From Streptosporangium roseum DSM 43021 (lineage in GTDB: Bacteria > Actinomycetota > Actinomycetes > Streptosporangiales > Streptosporangiaceae): 64,000 nucleotides of DNA. The position numbers were made by a program, and so were the translations under genes. The notes under the pieces were generated by a model. The model searched no databases, was not told where the DNA came from, and saw only the letters and a list, made by a program, of their open reading frames with translations. Every line of letters begins with the position of its first letter. Position 1 is the stretch's first letter. The DNA lies in contig NC_013595.1 of NCBI RefSeq assembly GCF_000024865.1, forward strand, positions 7,564,001 through 7,628,000. The letters are read 5' to 3'. This document shows, one piece after another, positions 43,020 through 50,639 of this stretch.

Positions 43020-43751
43020 ATGAAACGAATCGCCGTCGGCCTACTGTCCGCAGCTGTGGGCGGCTCGCTGCTCCTGTCCGCCGGTACGGCTTCCGCCGAG
43101 CGCACCGCTCTCAGCGTGCGCATCGACAGCGTGAACCCGAACCCGGTCGTCGTCCAGGACGGCGAGGACACGAGGGTCACGATCGAGGTCCGCACCACCG
43201 AGGCGACCCGCGTCGAGCTCCGCCTCAAGCCGGTCTCGGACGAGTTCCGGGCGCTGGACGTGCGCGAGCCCAGGATCATCCACGAGGGCGACCTGTGGCG
43301 CTTCAGCACGAGCTTCGACGAGGACGACTTCGAGGGCCGCTGGCTGGCGATCGCCGAGGCCTACGACAAGGACGGCAAGAAGGTGACCGACCAGGTCAAC
43401 TTCTCCGTCAAGCACGAAGAGCAGGAGAAGGCCGACACCCGGCTGACCGGGTTCCGCGCGGACCCGGAGGCGGTCCGCAAGGGACGCTGGGTCTACTTCA
43501 CCGGCCGCCTCCAGGTCAGCAGGGGTCACGAGTGGCGAGGCGTGAGGGACGAGGAGGTCGAGATCTACTTCCGTCCCCGCGGCTCCAGCGCCTGGAAGTG
43601 GGTGACCTCCGCCGACACCGGGTGGAAGGGTTCGTTCCGGGCCAAGGCCCGCGCCTCCAAGAGCGGTGAGTACCGCGCGGTCTTCGACGGCGACGACCGG
43701 CTCGAAGACAGCACCAGCCGGTCCGACCGGATCCGGGTCTGGCGCCGGTAG
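43020..43751 (+). CDS. Secreted beta-domain protein of unknown function
   Basis: 243 residues. A clear signal peptide (MKRIAVGLLSAAVGGSLLLSAGTASA) is followed by two Ig-like beta domains: LSVRIDSVNPNPVVVQDGED and, from about 145, DTRLTGFRADPEAVRKGR, the second with features of repeat domains seen in streptomycete secreted proteins. Many charged residues, no cysteines. Function unknown. Its upstream region (42890-42960) is unusually AT-rich for this genome, as expected of a strong promoter. A strong hairpin follows the stop. Confidence 0.78.
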   Translation: MKRIAVGLLSAAVGGSLLLSAGTASAERTALSVRIDSVNPNPVVVQDGEDTRVTIEVRTTEATRVELRLKPVSDEFRALDVREPRIIHEGDLWRFSTSFDEDDFEGRWLAIAEAYDKDGKKVTDQVNFSVKHEEQEKADTRLTGFRADPEAVRKGRWVYFTGRLQVSRGHEWRGVRDEEVEIYFRPRGSSAWKWVTSADTGWKGSFRAKARASKSGEYRAVFDGDDRLEDSTSRSDRIRVWRR

Positions 43752-43796
43752 TCCCTCGCGGACGACGCCTGCCCGGACAGGCACATCTCGATGACG

Positions 43797-43824
43797 CGGA
43801 AGCCCAGGGCGACCTGGGCTTCCG
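43797..43824 (+). terminator. 12-bp hairpin with GCGA tetraloop
   Basis: CGGAAGCCCAGG-GCGA-CCTGGGCTTCCG, perfect 12-bp stem closed by a GNRA loop and followed by TCGTTCTT, 45 nt past the secreted-protein stop. Confidence 0.88.
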
Positions 43825-43915
43825 TCGTTCTTCCGCAAAAAACCTCGCCTACGCCGACAGATAGGGCATTACTCTCGATAGAAGGATCTTCGCGACTGTT
43901 CAGGCGAGGAGGAAC

Positions 43916-44722
43916 ATGGCGGAAGAAGAGTGGGTACGGCGGGGAATCGACGTCAACACTCCGAGCGTCGCCAGGCTGTACGACTACTATCTCGGCGGGA
44001 AGGACAACTTCGCCGCCGACCGCGCCGCGGCCGAGGAGATCCTCTCGGCCGTCCCCGAGCTGCGCATGGCCGCCCGGGAGAACCGCGCCTTCCTCGGCCG
44101 GGCCGTCAGGTTCATGGCGGAGGCGGGGATCGAGCAGTTCCTTGACATCGGCACCGGGCTGCCCACCCGGGGCAACGTCCACGAGGTGGCCCACCAGATC
44201 GCACCGGACGCGCGCGTCGCCTACGTCGACAACGACCCCATCGTCCTCGTGCACGCCAGAGCACTCCTCCGCGGAAGCCGGGACGAGGTCCTGGTCGCCT
44301 CGGGCGATCTGCGGCAGCCGGAGGAGATCCTCAAATCCCCCGAGATACATGACCATCTCGACTTCTCCAGGCCCATCGCCGTGCTGCTCGTGGCGGTCAT
44401 GCACTTCATCACCGAGTCCGACGACCCCCGGCGCATCATCGCCACGCTGCGGGACGCCCTGCCGTCCGGCAGCTATCTGGTCCTCTCCCACGGGACCCGC
44501 GACTCCCGGGCCGCGGCCGTGGCCAGGGGCACCAAGGTCTACGAGCGGGCCAACTCACCACTCGTCCTCCGCTCACGGCAGGAGATCCTCGAACTGTTCG
44601 ACGGGTTCGAGCTGGTGGATCCGGGGCTCGTCTGGCTGCCCAGGTGGCGGCCGGAGGGATACCAGCGCCACGACGACCCCGAGCGGACGCTCATCATGTG
44701 CGGCGTGGGCAGGAAGGCCTGA
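43916..44722 (+). CDS. SAM-dependent methyltransferase, DUF574 type
   Basis: 268 residues. The N-terminal GIDVNTPSVARLYDYYLGGKDNF is the hallmark of this large actinobacterial family. The SAM-binding core follows: FLDIGTGLPTRGNVHEVA (motif I) and YVDNDPIVLVHARALL (acidic ribose-binding loop). Substrates are unknown for nearly all members. A hydrophobic core VLLVAVMHFI follows at about residue 155. It is preceded by a separate terminator and so has its own promoter. Confidence 0.9.
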   Translation: MAEEEWVRRGIDVNTPSVARLYDYYLGGKDNFAADRAAAEEILSAVPELRMAARENRAFLGRAVRFMAEAGIEQFLDIGTGLPTRGNVHEVAHQIAPDARVAYVDNDPIVLVHARALLRGSRDEVLVASGDLRQPEEILKSPEIHDHLDFSRPIAVLLVAVMHFITESDDPRRIIATLRDALPSGSYLVLSHGTRDSRAAAVARGTKVYERANSPLVLRSRQEILELFDGFELVDPGLVWLPRWRPEGYQRHDDPERTLIMCGVGRKA

Positions 44723-44800
44723 TGTCCGTCCGCCCCGGACCGGCGCCGCCGCGGCGGCCGCTCCGCCGGCGGACGGCTCGTGACGTCCGCGCCCCCGCCA

Positions 44801-44905
44801 CGCTGACGGGCATGTGGAACACGGTCAGGGAGGCGGCCGGGCGGAACGGGCGCGACCCGGACGAGGCGCGCGCCGTCGTACGGGTCGGCCCGATCGTCGC
44901 CCAGC
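44801..44905 (+). pseudogene. Possible remnant of an F420-dependent (LLM class) oxidoreductase
   Basis: A short open segment, GMWNTVREAAGRNGRDPDEA then RAVVRV, resembles the conserved region of LLM-class flavin/F420 oxidoreductases (WxxVRxxAxxxGRDPDxL). Nothing before or after it continues the fold. It is a weak call in a 570-bp stretch (44723-45292) that has no convincing gene. Confidence 0.3.
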
Positions 44906-45001
44906 GGATTGCGTTCACGGATGTGATGTACGGGTTCCGCCGGTGGCGGGCGGCGGTAGCTGTGCCCGTTCACCCCGTTCTGCCCCAGTGGGTGTCCATA
45001 T

Positions 45002-45121
45002 GTGCGGCGCCGTACCGGGTGGAAGGTCAAAAGCGCAGCGAGAGGTGGGTGGGGTGGCCGAGGACCCGCTCTTTCGTGCGGCGCCATACGGGGTCGCAGG
45101 TCAAAAGCACAGCGAGAGGTG
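45002..45121. repeat. Two 46-bp direct repeats in a gene-free stretch
   Basis: Copies at 45002-45047 and 45076-45121 (period 74) agree at about 40 of 46 positions and share AGGTCAAAAGC and CAGCGAGAGGTG. They lie in the noncoding region between the methyltransferase and the acyl-CoA dehydrogenase gene. Confidence 0.8.
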
Positions 45122-45292
45122 ACCGGCATCGCCCTCGGCCCCAGCACCGGCACCGGATACCCGTGCACCACGCCACCGGACGTGGCCCCGAGTCCCTCCG
45201 CGGGACGGCCGGCCTGTGAGGCGGGTCACGGCTTGATCCCCCGGTCCCTGGGCAGGTGTGCGGGCACACGGACCTGAGGGGGACGGAGAACG

Positions 45293-46444
45293 ATGATGAC
45301 AGGCGACTTCTACGACTACTTCGAGCTTCTGGACGAGGACGAGAAGGAGATCGTGCTGCGGGTGCGGGAGTTCATGGCCCGGGAGGTCGCGCCCATCGCG
45401 GACGAGTCGTGGACCAACGCCCGCTTCCCCCACCAGCTCATCCCCGAGTTCGCGAAGCTGGACATCGCGGGCCTGCCGTACCGGGGGGCGCGGAGCCTGC
45501 TGACCGGGTTCCTGGTGCTGGAGATGAACCGGGTGGACCCTTCGATGGGGACGTTCTTCGGCGTGCACAACGGGCTGGCGATGGGGAGCATCGACCGGCT
45601 GGGCTCCGACGAGCAGCGGGAGCGGTGGCTGCCGCCGATGGCCGCGATGGAGAAGATCGGGGCGTTCGCCCTGACCGAGCCCGAAGGCGGGTCCGACGTC
45701 GCGGCGGGACTGCGCACGACGGCCCGGCGCGAGGGCGACGTGTGGGTGCTCAACGGGGCCAAGAGGTGGATCGGCAACGCCACCTTCGCCGACCTGGTCG
45801 TGGTGTGGGCCAAGGACGAGGCCGACGGCCAGGTCAAGGGGTTCGTGGTGGAGAAGGGCACGCCCGGGTTCTCCGCCACGAAGATCGAGAACAAGATCGC
45901 GCTGCGGACGGTCCAGAACGCCGACATCACGCTGACGAACTGCCTGGTGCGGGAGGAGAACCGGCTGCGCGACGCCAACGGCTTCCGCGACACCGCGGCG
46001 ATCCTGCGGCAGACGCGGGGCGGGGTGGCCTGGCAGGCGGTGGGCTGCATGATGGGCGCCTACGAGCTGGCGCTGGAGTACGCCAAGGACCGTGAGCAGT
46101 TCGGGCGGCCGATCGCGGGCTTCCAGCTCGTGCAGGACCTGCTGGTGCGGATGCTAGGGAATGTGACCTGCTCCCTGGGCATGGTGGTGCGGCTGGCCCA
46201 GCTCCAGGACGCGGGCGTCTACAAGGACGAGCACTCGGCCATGGCCAAGGCCTTCTGCACCGTGCGGATGCGCGAGGCGGTGGGCTGGGGCCGGGAGATC
46301 ATGGGCGGCAACGGGATCGTGCTCGACTACGGCATGGGCCGGTTCGTGGCCGACTCCGAGGCCATCTACTCCTACGAGGGCACCCGCGAGATCAACAGCC
46401 TGATCGTGGGCCGCGCGATCACCGGCGTCGGCGCCTTCGTCTGA
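45293..46444 (+). CDS. Acyl-CoA dehydrogenase, glutaryl-CoA dehydrogenase-like
   Basis: 383 residues with the three-part fold of flavin acyl-CoA dehydrogenases. FALTEPEGGSD is the FAD/substrate motif, RWIGNATFADL fits the middle beta domain, and YSYEGTREINSLIVGRAITG carries the catalytic Glu of the glutaryl-CoA dehydrogenase subgroup. The enzyme oxidises (and in that subgroup decarboxylates) a CoA thioester using an electron-transfer flavoprotein. ATG 45293 and 45296 are both possible, with GGAG upstream. A five-copy 40-bp array begins exactly at its stop codon. Confidence 0.9.
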   Translation: MMTGDFYDYFELLDEDEKEIVLRVREFMAREVAPIADESWTNARFPHQLIPEFAKLDIAGLPYRGARSLLTGFLVLEMNRVDPSMGTFFGVHNGLAMGSIDRLGSDEQRERWLPPMAAMEKIGAFALTEPEGGSDVAAGLRTTARREGDVWVLNGAKRWIGNATFADLVVVWAKDEADGQVKGFVVEKGTPGFSATKIENKIALRTVQNADITLTNCLVREENRLRDANGFRDTAAILRQTRGGVAWQAVGCMMGAYELALEYAKDREQFGRPIAGFQLVQDLLVRMLGNVTCSLGMVVRLAQLQDAGVYKDEHSAMAKAFCTVRMREAVGWGREIMGGNGIVLDYGMGRFVADSEAIYSYEGTREINSLIVGRAITGVGAFV

Positions 46445-46640
46445 CGCCGGCCGAGAGAGAAGCCGGGGAGAGCCCGGCCGTTGACGCCGACCGGGAAGGA
46501 AGCCCGGAAGAGCCCGGCCGTTGACGCCGACCGGGAAGGAAGCCCGGAAGAGCCCGGCCGTTGACGCCGACCGGGAAGGAAGCCGGGGAGAGCCCGGCCG
46601 TTGACGCCGGCCGAGAGGGAAGCCGGGGAGAGCCCGGCCG
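46441..46640. repeat. Five tandem 40-bp repeats starting at a stop codon
   Basis: Units start at 46441, 46481, 46521, 46561 and 46601 with TGACGCCG(A/G)CCG and end with GAGCCCGGCCG or AGAGCCCGGCCG. Middle copies are identical; the first and last differ at a few positions. The first unit contains the dehydrogenase stop TGA. The array ends 28 bp before the end of the convergent polyprenyl synthase gene. Confidence 0.92.
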
Positions 46641-46667
46641 TGGCCGACCCGGCGGGCTCCACGCCGT

Positions 46668-47708
46668 TCAGTGGTCGCGGCGGGTGACGAGGCGGGCGAG
46701 CGCGCCCAACTCGGCGACCGATCCCGGGACCGTCCCGGCCGACCGCAGGTGGCCCAGCGCCCGCGTCAGCAGCTCGTCGGCCTGCGCCTGGCTCCAGGTG
46801 CGCCCGCCCCCGGCGTCGACGAGCCCCGCGGCGTGGACCAGGTCGGCGTCGGACAGGGGGTGTTCTCCGTGGTACAGCCCGGCCAGCTCCCGCCCGGCCG
46901 GGGTTGCGGAGCTGAGCGCCGCCACGACCGGAAGGGACTTCTTACGGCTGCGCAGATCCGAGTAGACCGGCTTGCCGGTCACCTCCGGGTCTCCCCAGAT
47001 GCCCAGGAGATCGTCGACGAACTGGAACGCCAGTCCCAGGTCCCTGCCGAAGGCGTGCAGATGCTCGACCTGCGCCAGGCTGCCACCGCCGAACAGCGCG
47101 CCGAGCGCGCAGGCGCACCCCAGCAGGGCGCCCGTCTTGCCCGCCGCCATGCTCAGGCACTCGGCGAGCTCGACGTCCTGGCGCCGCTCGAAGGCGACGT
47201 CCGTGTGCTGGCCCTCCAGCAGTTCCTGGATCGCGGCGCTGAAGATCCGCGCCGCCCGCGGGGTGGCCGGATGCCCGCCCGCGGCGAGCACGTCGAAGGC
47301 CAGCGTCAGCAGGGCGTCGCCGGCCAGGATCGCCGGGCTGACGCCGAAGACGGTCCAGGCCGTGGGACGGTGGCGGCGGGTCCTGTCACCGTCCATCACG
47401 TCGTCGTGCAGGAGGGAGAAGTTGTGCGCCAGCTCGACGGCGACCGCCGCGGGCAACGCGGCGGCGGCGCCTCCCCCCACGACCTCGGCCGCCAGCAGGA
47501 CCAGGGCGGGACGGATCGCCTTGCCGCCGTCCGCCCCGGCCGGCCGGCCGTGCTCGTCCCACCAGCCGAAGTGGTAGCCGGCGATGCGCCGCATCGACGG
47601 GGGCAGCGTGTCGGCCGCCGGGCGCAGTGCGGACTCGACCAGGTCGCGGCTCCAGGCCAGCACCTCCCGCGCCGATCGTCCCTCGGCCGTCACCTCAACC
47701 GCGGTCAT
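46668..47708 (-). CDS. Polyprenyl diphosphate synthase, probable encapsulin cargo
   Basis: 346 residues of the trans-isoprenyl synthase fold. First Asp-rich motif LLHDDVMDGDRTRRHRPT (DDxxD) is intact; the second, FQFVDDLLGIWGDPE, has DDLLG in place of DDxxD but keeps GDPE. GKAIRPALVLLAAE is the first substrate-binding helix. It should condense isoprenyl diphosphates; chain length cannot be read. ATG 47708 has GAGGAGA upstream. It lies directly downstream of the family 2B encapsulin gene on the same strand, an association known for these shells, so encapsulation is likely. The 169 bp between them contain no gene. Confidence 0.88.
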   Translation of the reverse strand: MTAVEVTAEGRSAREVLAWSRDLVESALRPAADTLPPSMRRIAGYHFGWWDEHGRPAGADGGKAIRPALVLLAAEVVGGGAAAALPAAVAVELAHNFSLLHDDVMDGDRTRRHRPTAWTVFGVSPAILAGDALLTLAFDVLAAGGHPATPRAARIFSAAIQELLEGQHTDVAFERRQDVELAECLSMAAGKTGALLGCACALGALFGGGSLAQVEHLHAFGRDLGLAFQFVDDLLGIWGDPEVTGKPVYSDLRSRKKSLPVVAALSSATPAGRELAGLYHGEHPLSDADLVHAAGLVDAGGGRTWSQAQADELLTRALGHLRSAGTVPGSVAELGALARLVTRRDH

Positions 47709-47877
47709 GTTTCCCGTCTCCTCGCTCTGTGGCCGGACCCGGCGTCTCCGATGACGCCGGGCGCGCTGGGGGCCGGGCCACCGTCCCGGCCCCCAGCGCA
47801 AGATCGTGTGCGGCGGCCGTACCGGATCCGGGCGTTCCCCAGCCGGTGAGTTCAGGGGGCCGCATGTGCCCGCGCCC

Positions 47878-49263
47878 TCAGTGGCCGAGTTCGACGTCTT
47901 CGAGGATGCCGAGCGCGTCGGGGACCAGCACGGCGGCGGAGTAGTAGGCGCTGACCAGATAGGAGATGATCGCCTTCTCGCTGATGCCCATGAAGCGGAC
48001 CGACAGGCTGGGCTGGTATTCGTCCGGGATGCCCGTCTGGTGCAGGCCGACGACCCCCTGGTTGTCCTCCCCGGTCCTCATGGCGAGGATCGACGTGGTG
48101 CGGGTGCCGGTGATGGGGATCTTGTTGCAGGAGAAGATCGGGACACCGCGCCAGGCGGGGACCGTGTTCCCTCCGACGTCGATGCCGAGGGGGTAGAGCC
48201 CGCGGCGGTTGCACTCCCGGCCGAAGGCGGCGATGGCGTAGGGGTGGGCGAGGATGAACTGCGTGTTCCGCCGGCGGCTGAGCAGCTCGTCGAGGTCGTC
48301 GGGGGTGGGCGGCCCGGTCCGCGTGTGGATCCGCTGCTTGAGGTCGGCGTTGTGCAGCAGCCCGAACTCGCGGTTGTTGACCAGCTCGTGCTCCTGCCGC
48401 TCGCGCAGCGCCTCGATCGTCAGCCGGAGCTGCTGCTCGATCTGGTCCATCGGGTCGTTGTAGAGATCCGCCACCCGGCTGTGCACGCGCAGCACGGTCT
48501 GGGCGACGCTCAGCTCGTACTCGCGGGGAGCGAGCTCGTAGTCGACGAACGTGCCCGGGAGGTCCGTCTCGCCCGCGTGCCCGGCCGCCGTCTCGATGGC
48601 CGCCTCGCCGTACTTGTTCTGCGGGCCCTTCGGACCGGCCTGTACGCGGCGCAGGTGGGCCTGGAGCGACTCGGACTGGTCGGTCAGCTCCTGGAACGCC
48701 TGGCGGGGCAGGATCATCGCCGTCCCCGCGGTGACCGCCTTGACCGTGAACTCCCAGTCCCCCTGCGGCCCCGCCAGCGTCTCGTCGCCGAAGTGGTCGC
48801 CGCCGGCCAGCACTCCCAGGACGACCTGGTCGCCGTAGGGCCCGTTGCCGACCTTGTTGAGCTTGCCGTGCGCGATGAGCACGACCTCGTCGGCCGGCCG
48901 GCCCGCCTCCACCAGCACCTCCCCGGGCGAGAACTCCCGCTGCGCGAACCGCTCGCCGAGCGCCTCCAGAACCTCGGGGTCGTCGAAGTGGCGCAGCGTC
49001 GGCAGCTCGCCCAGCTCGGCCGGGACCACCTTCACCTGTGACCCCACGGTGGTGAAGCTCACCCGCCCGTCGCCGATGGTGTAGCTCAGCCGCCGGTTCA
49101 CCCGGTAGGTGCCGCCCGACACCTGCACCCACGGCAGCATCCGCAGCAGCCACCGCGAGGAGATCTCCTGCATCTGCGGCACTGTCTTGGTCGTCGTCGC
49201 GAGATTGCGCGCCGCGGCCGTACCGAGACTCAACTGCGTCCTGCCGGCGTCGAACTCCGTCAC
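47878..49263 (-). CDS. Family 2B encapsulin shell protein with cNMP-binding insert
   Basis: 461 residues. The protein combines an HK97-type capsid fold (N-terminal arm, and the part from about 205 with QTVLRVHSRVADLYNDPMDQ, EFGLLHNADLKQRI and the end PDALGILEDVELGH) with an inserted cyclic-nucleotide-binding domain (about 88-205: REFSPGEVLVEAGRPADEVV, GGDHFGDETLAG). This layout defines family 2B encapsulins, which build nanocompartments. The phosphate cassette FGDETLAGPQGDWEFTV lacks the Arg of classical cNMP sites, so ligand binding may be altered. GTG 49263 is chosen by the conserved TEFDAGRTQLSL start. The gene precedes its likely cargo, a polyprenyl synthase. Confidence 0.9.
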   Translation of the reverse strand: MTEFDAGRTQLSLGTAAARNLATTTKTVPQMQEISSRWLLRMLPWVQVSGGTYRVNRRLSYTIGDGRVSFTTVGSQVKVVPAELGELPTLRHFDDPEVLEALGERFAQREFSPGEVLVEAGRPADEVVLIAHGKLNKVGNGPYGDQVVLGVLAGGDHFGDETLAGPQGDWEFTVKAVTAGTAMILPRQAFQELTDQSESLQAHLRRVQAGPKGPQNKYGEAAIETAAGHAGETDLPGTFVDYELAPREYELSVAQTVLRVHSRVADLYNDPMDQIEQQLRLTIEALRERQEHELVNNREFGLLHNADLKQRIHTRTGPPTPDDLDELLSRRRNTQFILAHPYAIAAFGRECNRRGLYPLGIDVGGNTVPAWRGVPIFSCNKIPITGTRTTSILAMRTGEDNQGVVGLHQTGIPDEYQPSLSVRFMGISEKAIISYLVSAYYSAAVLVPDALGILEDVELGH

Positions 49264-49625
49264 AACACACCACCTGTTCGCACTCGTGTCGAAAGGGAGA
49301 AACTGAAGGTTTGAACCAGGAAATGGGAAGCCATCGGATTGACCGTCGTCAGATCGCCGTACTTTCCCAATTCCGGCACGAAAATCCGGATGCAGACCGC
49401 CATCGCGAACAGGGCTAATTTTGGAGTTCAATTAAATAGCCTGTCAAGCATTAAATATGATCAGGTCAAAAGCTGGTATCGCCATTATCGCGAAATGTCA
49501 GATTGGAATTAAATGTCATTTTTGTCGGTGATCGCAGGTCTCGACCGGTCTGCTGCCTCGCTTGGCGGTCTGTCCCTCCACGGAGCCGAACGGCCCATGT
49601 GCGACCGCCGCCGGGCGGTCTGCCG
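49264..49625. other. AT-rich intergenic region upstream of encapsulin
   Basis: About 360 bp without a gene. The segment 49400-49530 is far richer in A and T than the rest of the window (for example CAATTAAATAGCC, CATTAAATATGATC, GGAATTAAATGTCATTTTTG). It should hold the encapsulin promoter. Repeated AATTAAAT/ATTAAATA elements and ATTATCGCGA may be protein sites. The AT-richness also suits nucleoid-associated silencing (Lsr2-type), which is inference. Confidence 0.5.
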
Positions 49626-50639
49626 CTAGGCCGGGGCGAGCAGGGTGGTCAGCAGGTCGTCCAGGCTGACCAGCCCGGCCAGGGTGCCGTCCGCGGCGCG
49701 CACGAGCGCGAACTGGCTGTGGGCGGCACGCAGCCGGGCGACCGCATCCGCGATCGAGCTCGTCGCCGCGAGCTCCGGCATCCGGTGGAGGAGATCACCC
49801 GCGCGGGCCCGCAGGCCACGCCTGCGGGCGAGATAGGCGTCACGGACGTGGACGACGCCGGCCGGGCGGTCGCCGTCCCACACGACCAGGCGGGTGCGGC
49901 CCGTCCGGGCAGAGGTGTCGATCACGTCCTGGGGCTCCGCCCCGGCGGGCACCCCGACGATGGCCTCCCTCGGCGTGACCAGCCGGGCGATCGGGGCGTT
50001 GGGGGCGTTCAGCGCCTGGGTGAGCACGACGTGGTCATCGGTGTCGATGAGGCCCAGCCGCCGTGACTCCTCCACCAGGTGCTGGAGCTGCTCGGGGGTG
50101 CGCGGGGTGGCCGTCTCCCCGCGAGGCCGCACGCCGGCCATGCGCAGCAGCAGGTCGCTGACCCCGTTGAGCGTCTTCAGGACCGGCCGGACGGCCATGG
50201 TGAAGGCGCGGAACGGCAGCGCCAGGACCGTGGCCGAGCGCTCCGGGTGGGCGATGGCCCAGGACTTGGGGGCCATCTCGCCGAACACCATGTGCAGGAA
50301 CGTCACGATGCCCAGCGCGATGACGAAGGCGACCGCGTGCGCGGCGGCGCCGGGCAGGCCGAGGTCGGCGAAGAGGGGGGCGAGGCTGCCGGCGATGAGC
50401 GGTTCGGAGACCACGCCCAGGCCGAGCGAGCACAGCGTGATGCCGAGCTGCGCGCCGGCGAGCATCAGCGACAGTTCCTTGATGCCCTTCACGGCCGCGG
50501 CGGCGGCGCGGTCACCGCGGGCGGCGGCCTTCTCCAGCCGGTGGCGTTTGGCCGCGACCAGCGCGAACTCGGCGGCGACGAAGAACCCGTTGCCTGCCAG
50601 CAGCGCGATGGTGAGGACCAGACCGATGGGCAGGTTCAC
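49626..50639 (-). CDS. CNNM (DUF21)/CBS domain membrane protein
   Basis: 337 residues. A CNNM/DUF21 membrane domain (about 1-180, with FVAAEFALVAAKRHRLE and MLAGAQLGITLCSLGLG) is followed by two CBS motifs (about 215-330). Relatives are magnesium/cobalt exporters or regulators of hemolysin-C/CorC type. The terminal CorC/HlyC domain found in its neighbour is absent. It overlaps the upstream paralogue by 4 nt, so the two may form a heteromeric complex. Confidence 0.9.
   Translation of the reverse strand: MNLPIGLVLTIALLAGNGFFVAAEFALVAAKRHRLEKAAARGDRAAAAAVKGIKELSLMLAGAQLGITLCSLGLGVVSEPLIAGSLAPLFADLGLPGAAAHAVAFVIALGIVTFLHMVFGEMAPKSWAIAHPERSATVLALPFRAFTMAVRPVLKTLNGVSDLLLRMAGVRPRGETATPRTPEQLQHLVEESRRLGLIDTDDHVVLTQALNAPNAPIARLVTPREAIVGVPAGAEPQDVIDTSARTGRTRLVVWDGDRPAGVVHVRDAYLARRRGLRARAGDLLHRMPELAATSSIADAVARLRAAHSQFALVRAADGTLAGLVSLDDLLTTLLAPA

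Noticed and set aside
44722..45219. Protein-coding gene after the methyltransferase
   Set aside because: The open frame is Arg/Pro-rich, crosses the 46-bp repeats and has no ribosome binding site. Only a short part resembles a known enzyme.
46441..46640. CRISPR-like array of regular repeats
   Set aside because: The repeats are directly adjacent 40-bp units without unique spacers, and no cas genes are near. The same applies to 53361-53560.
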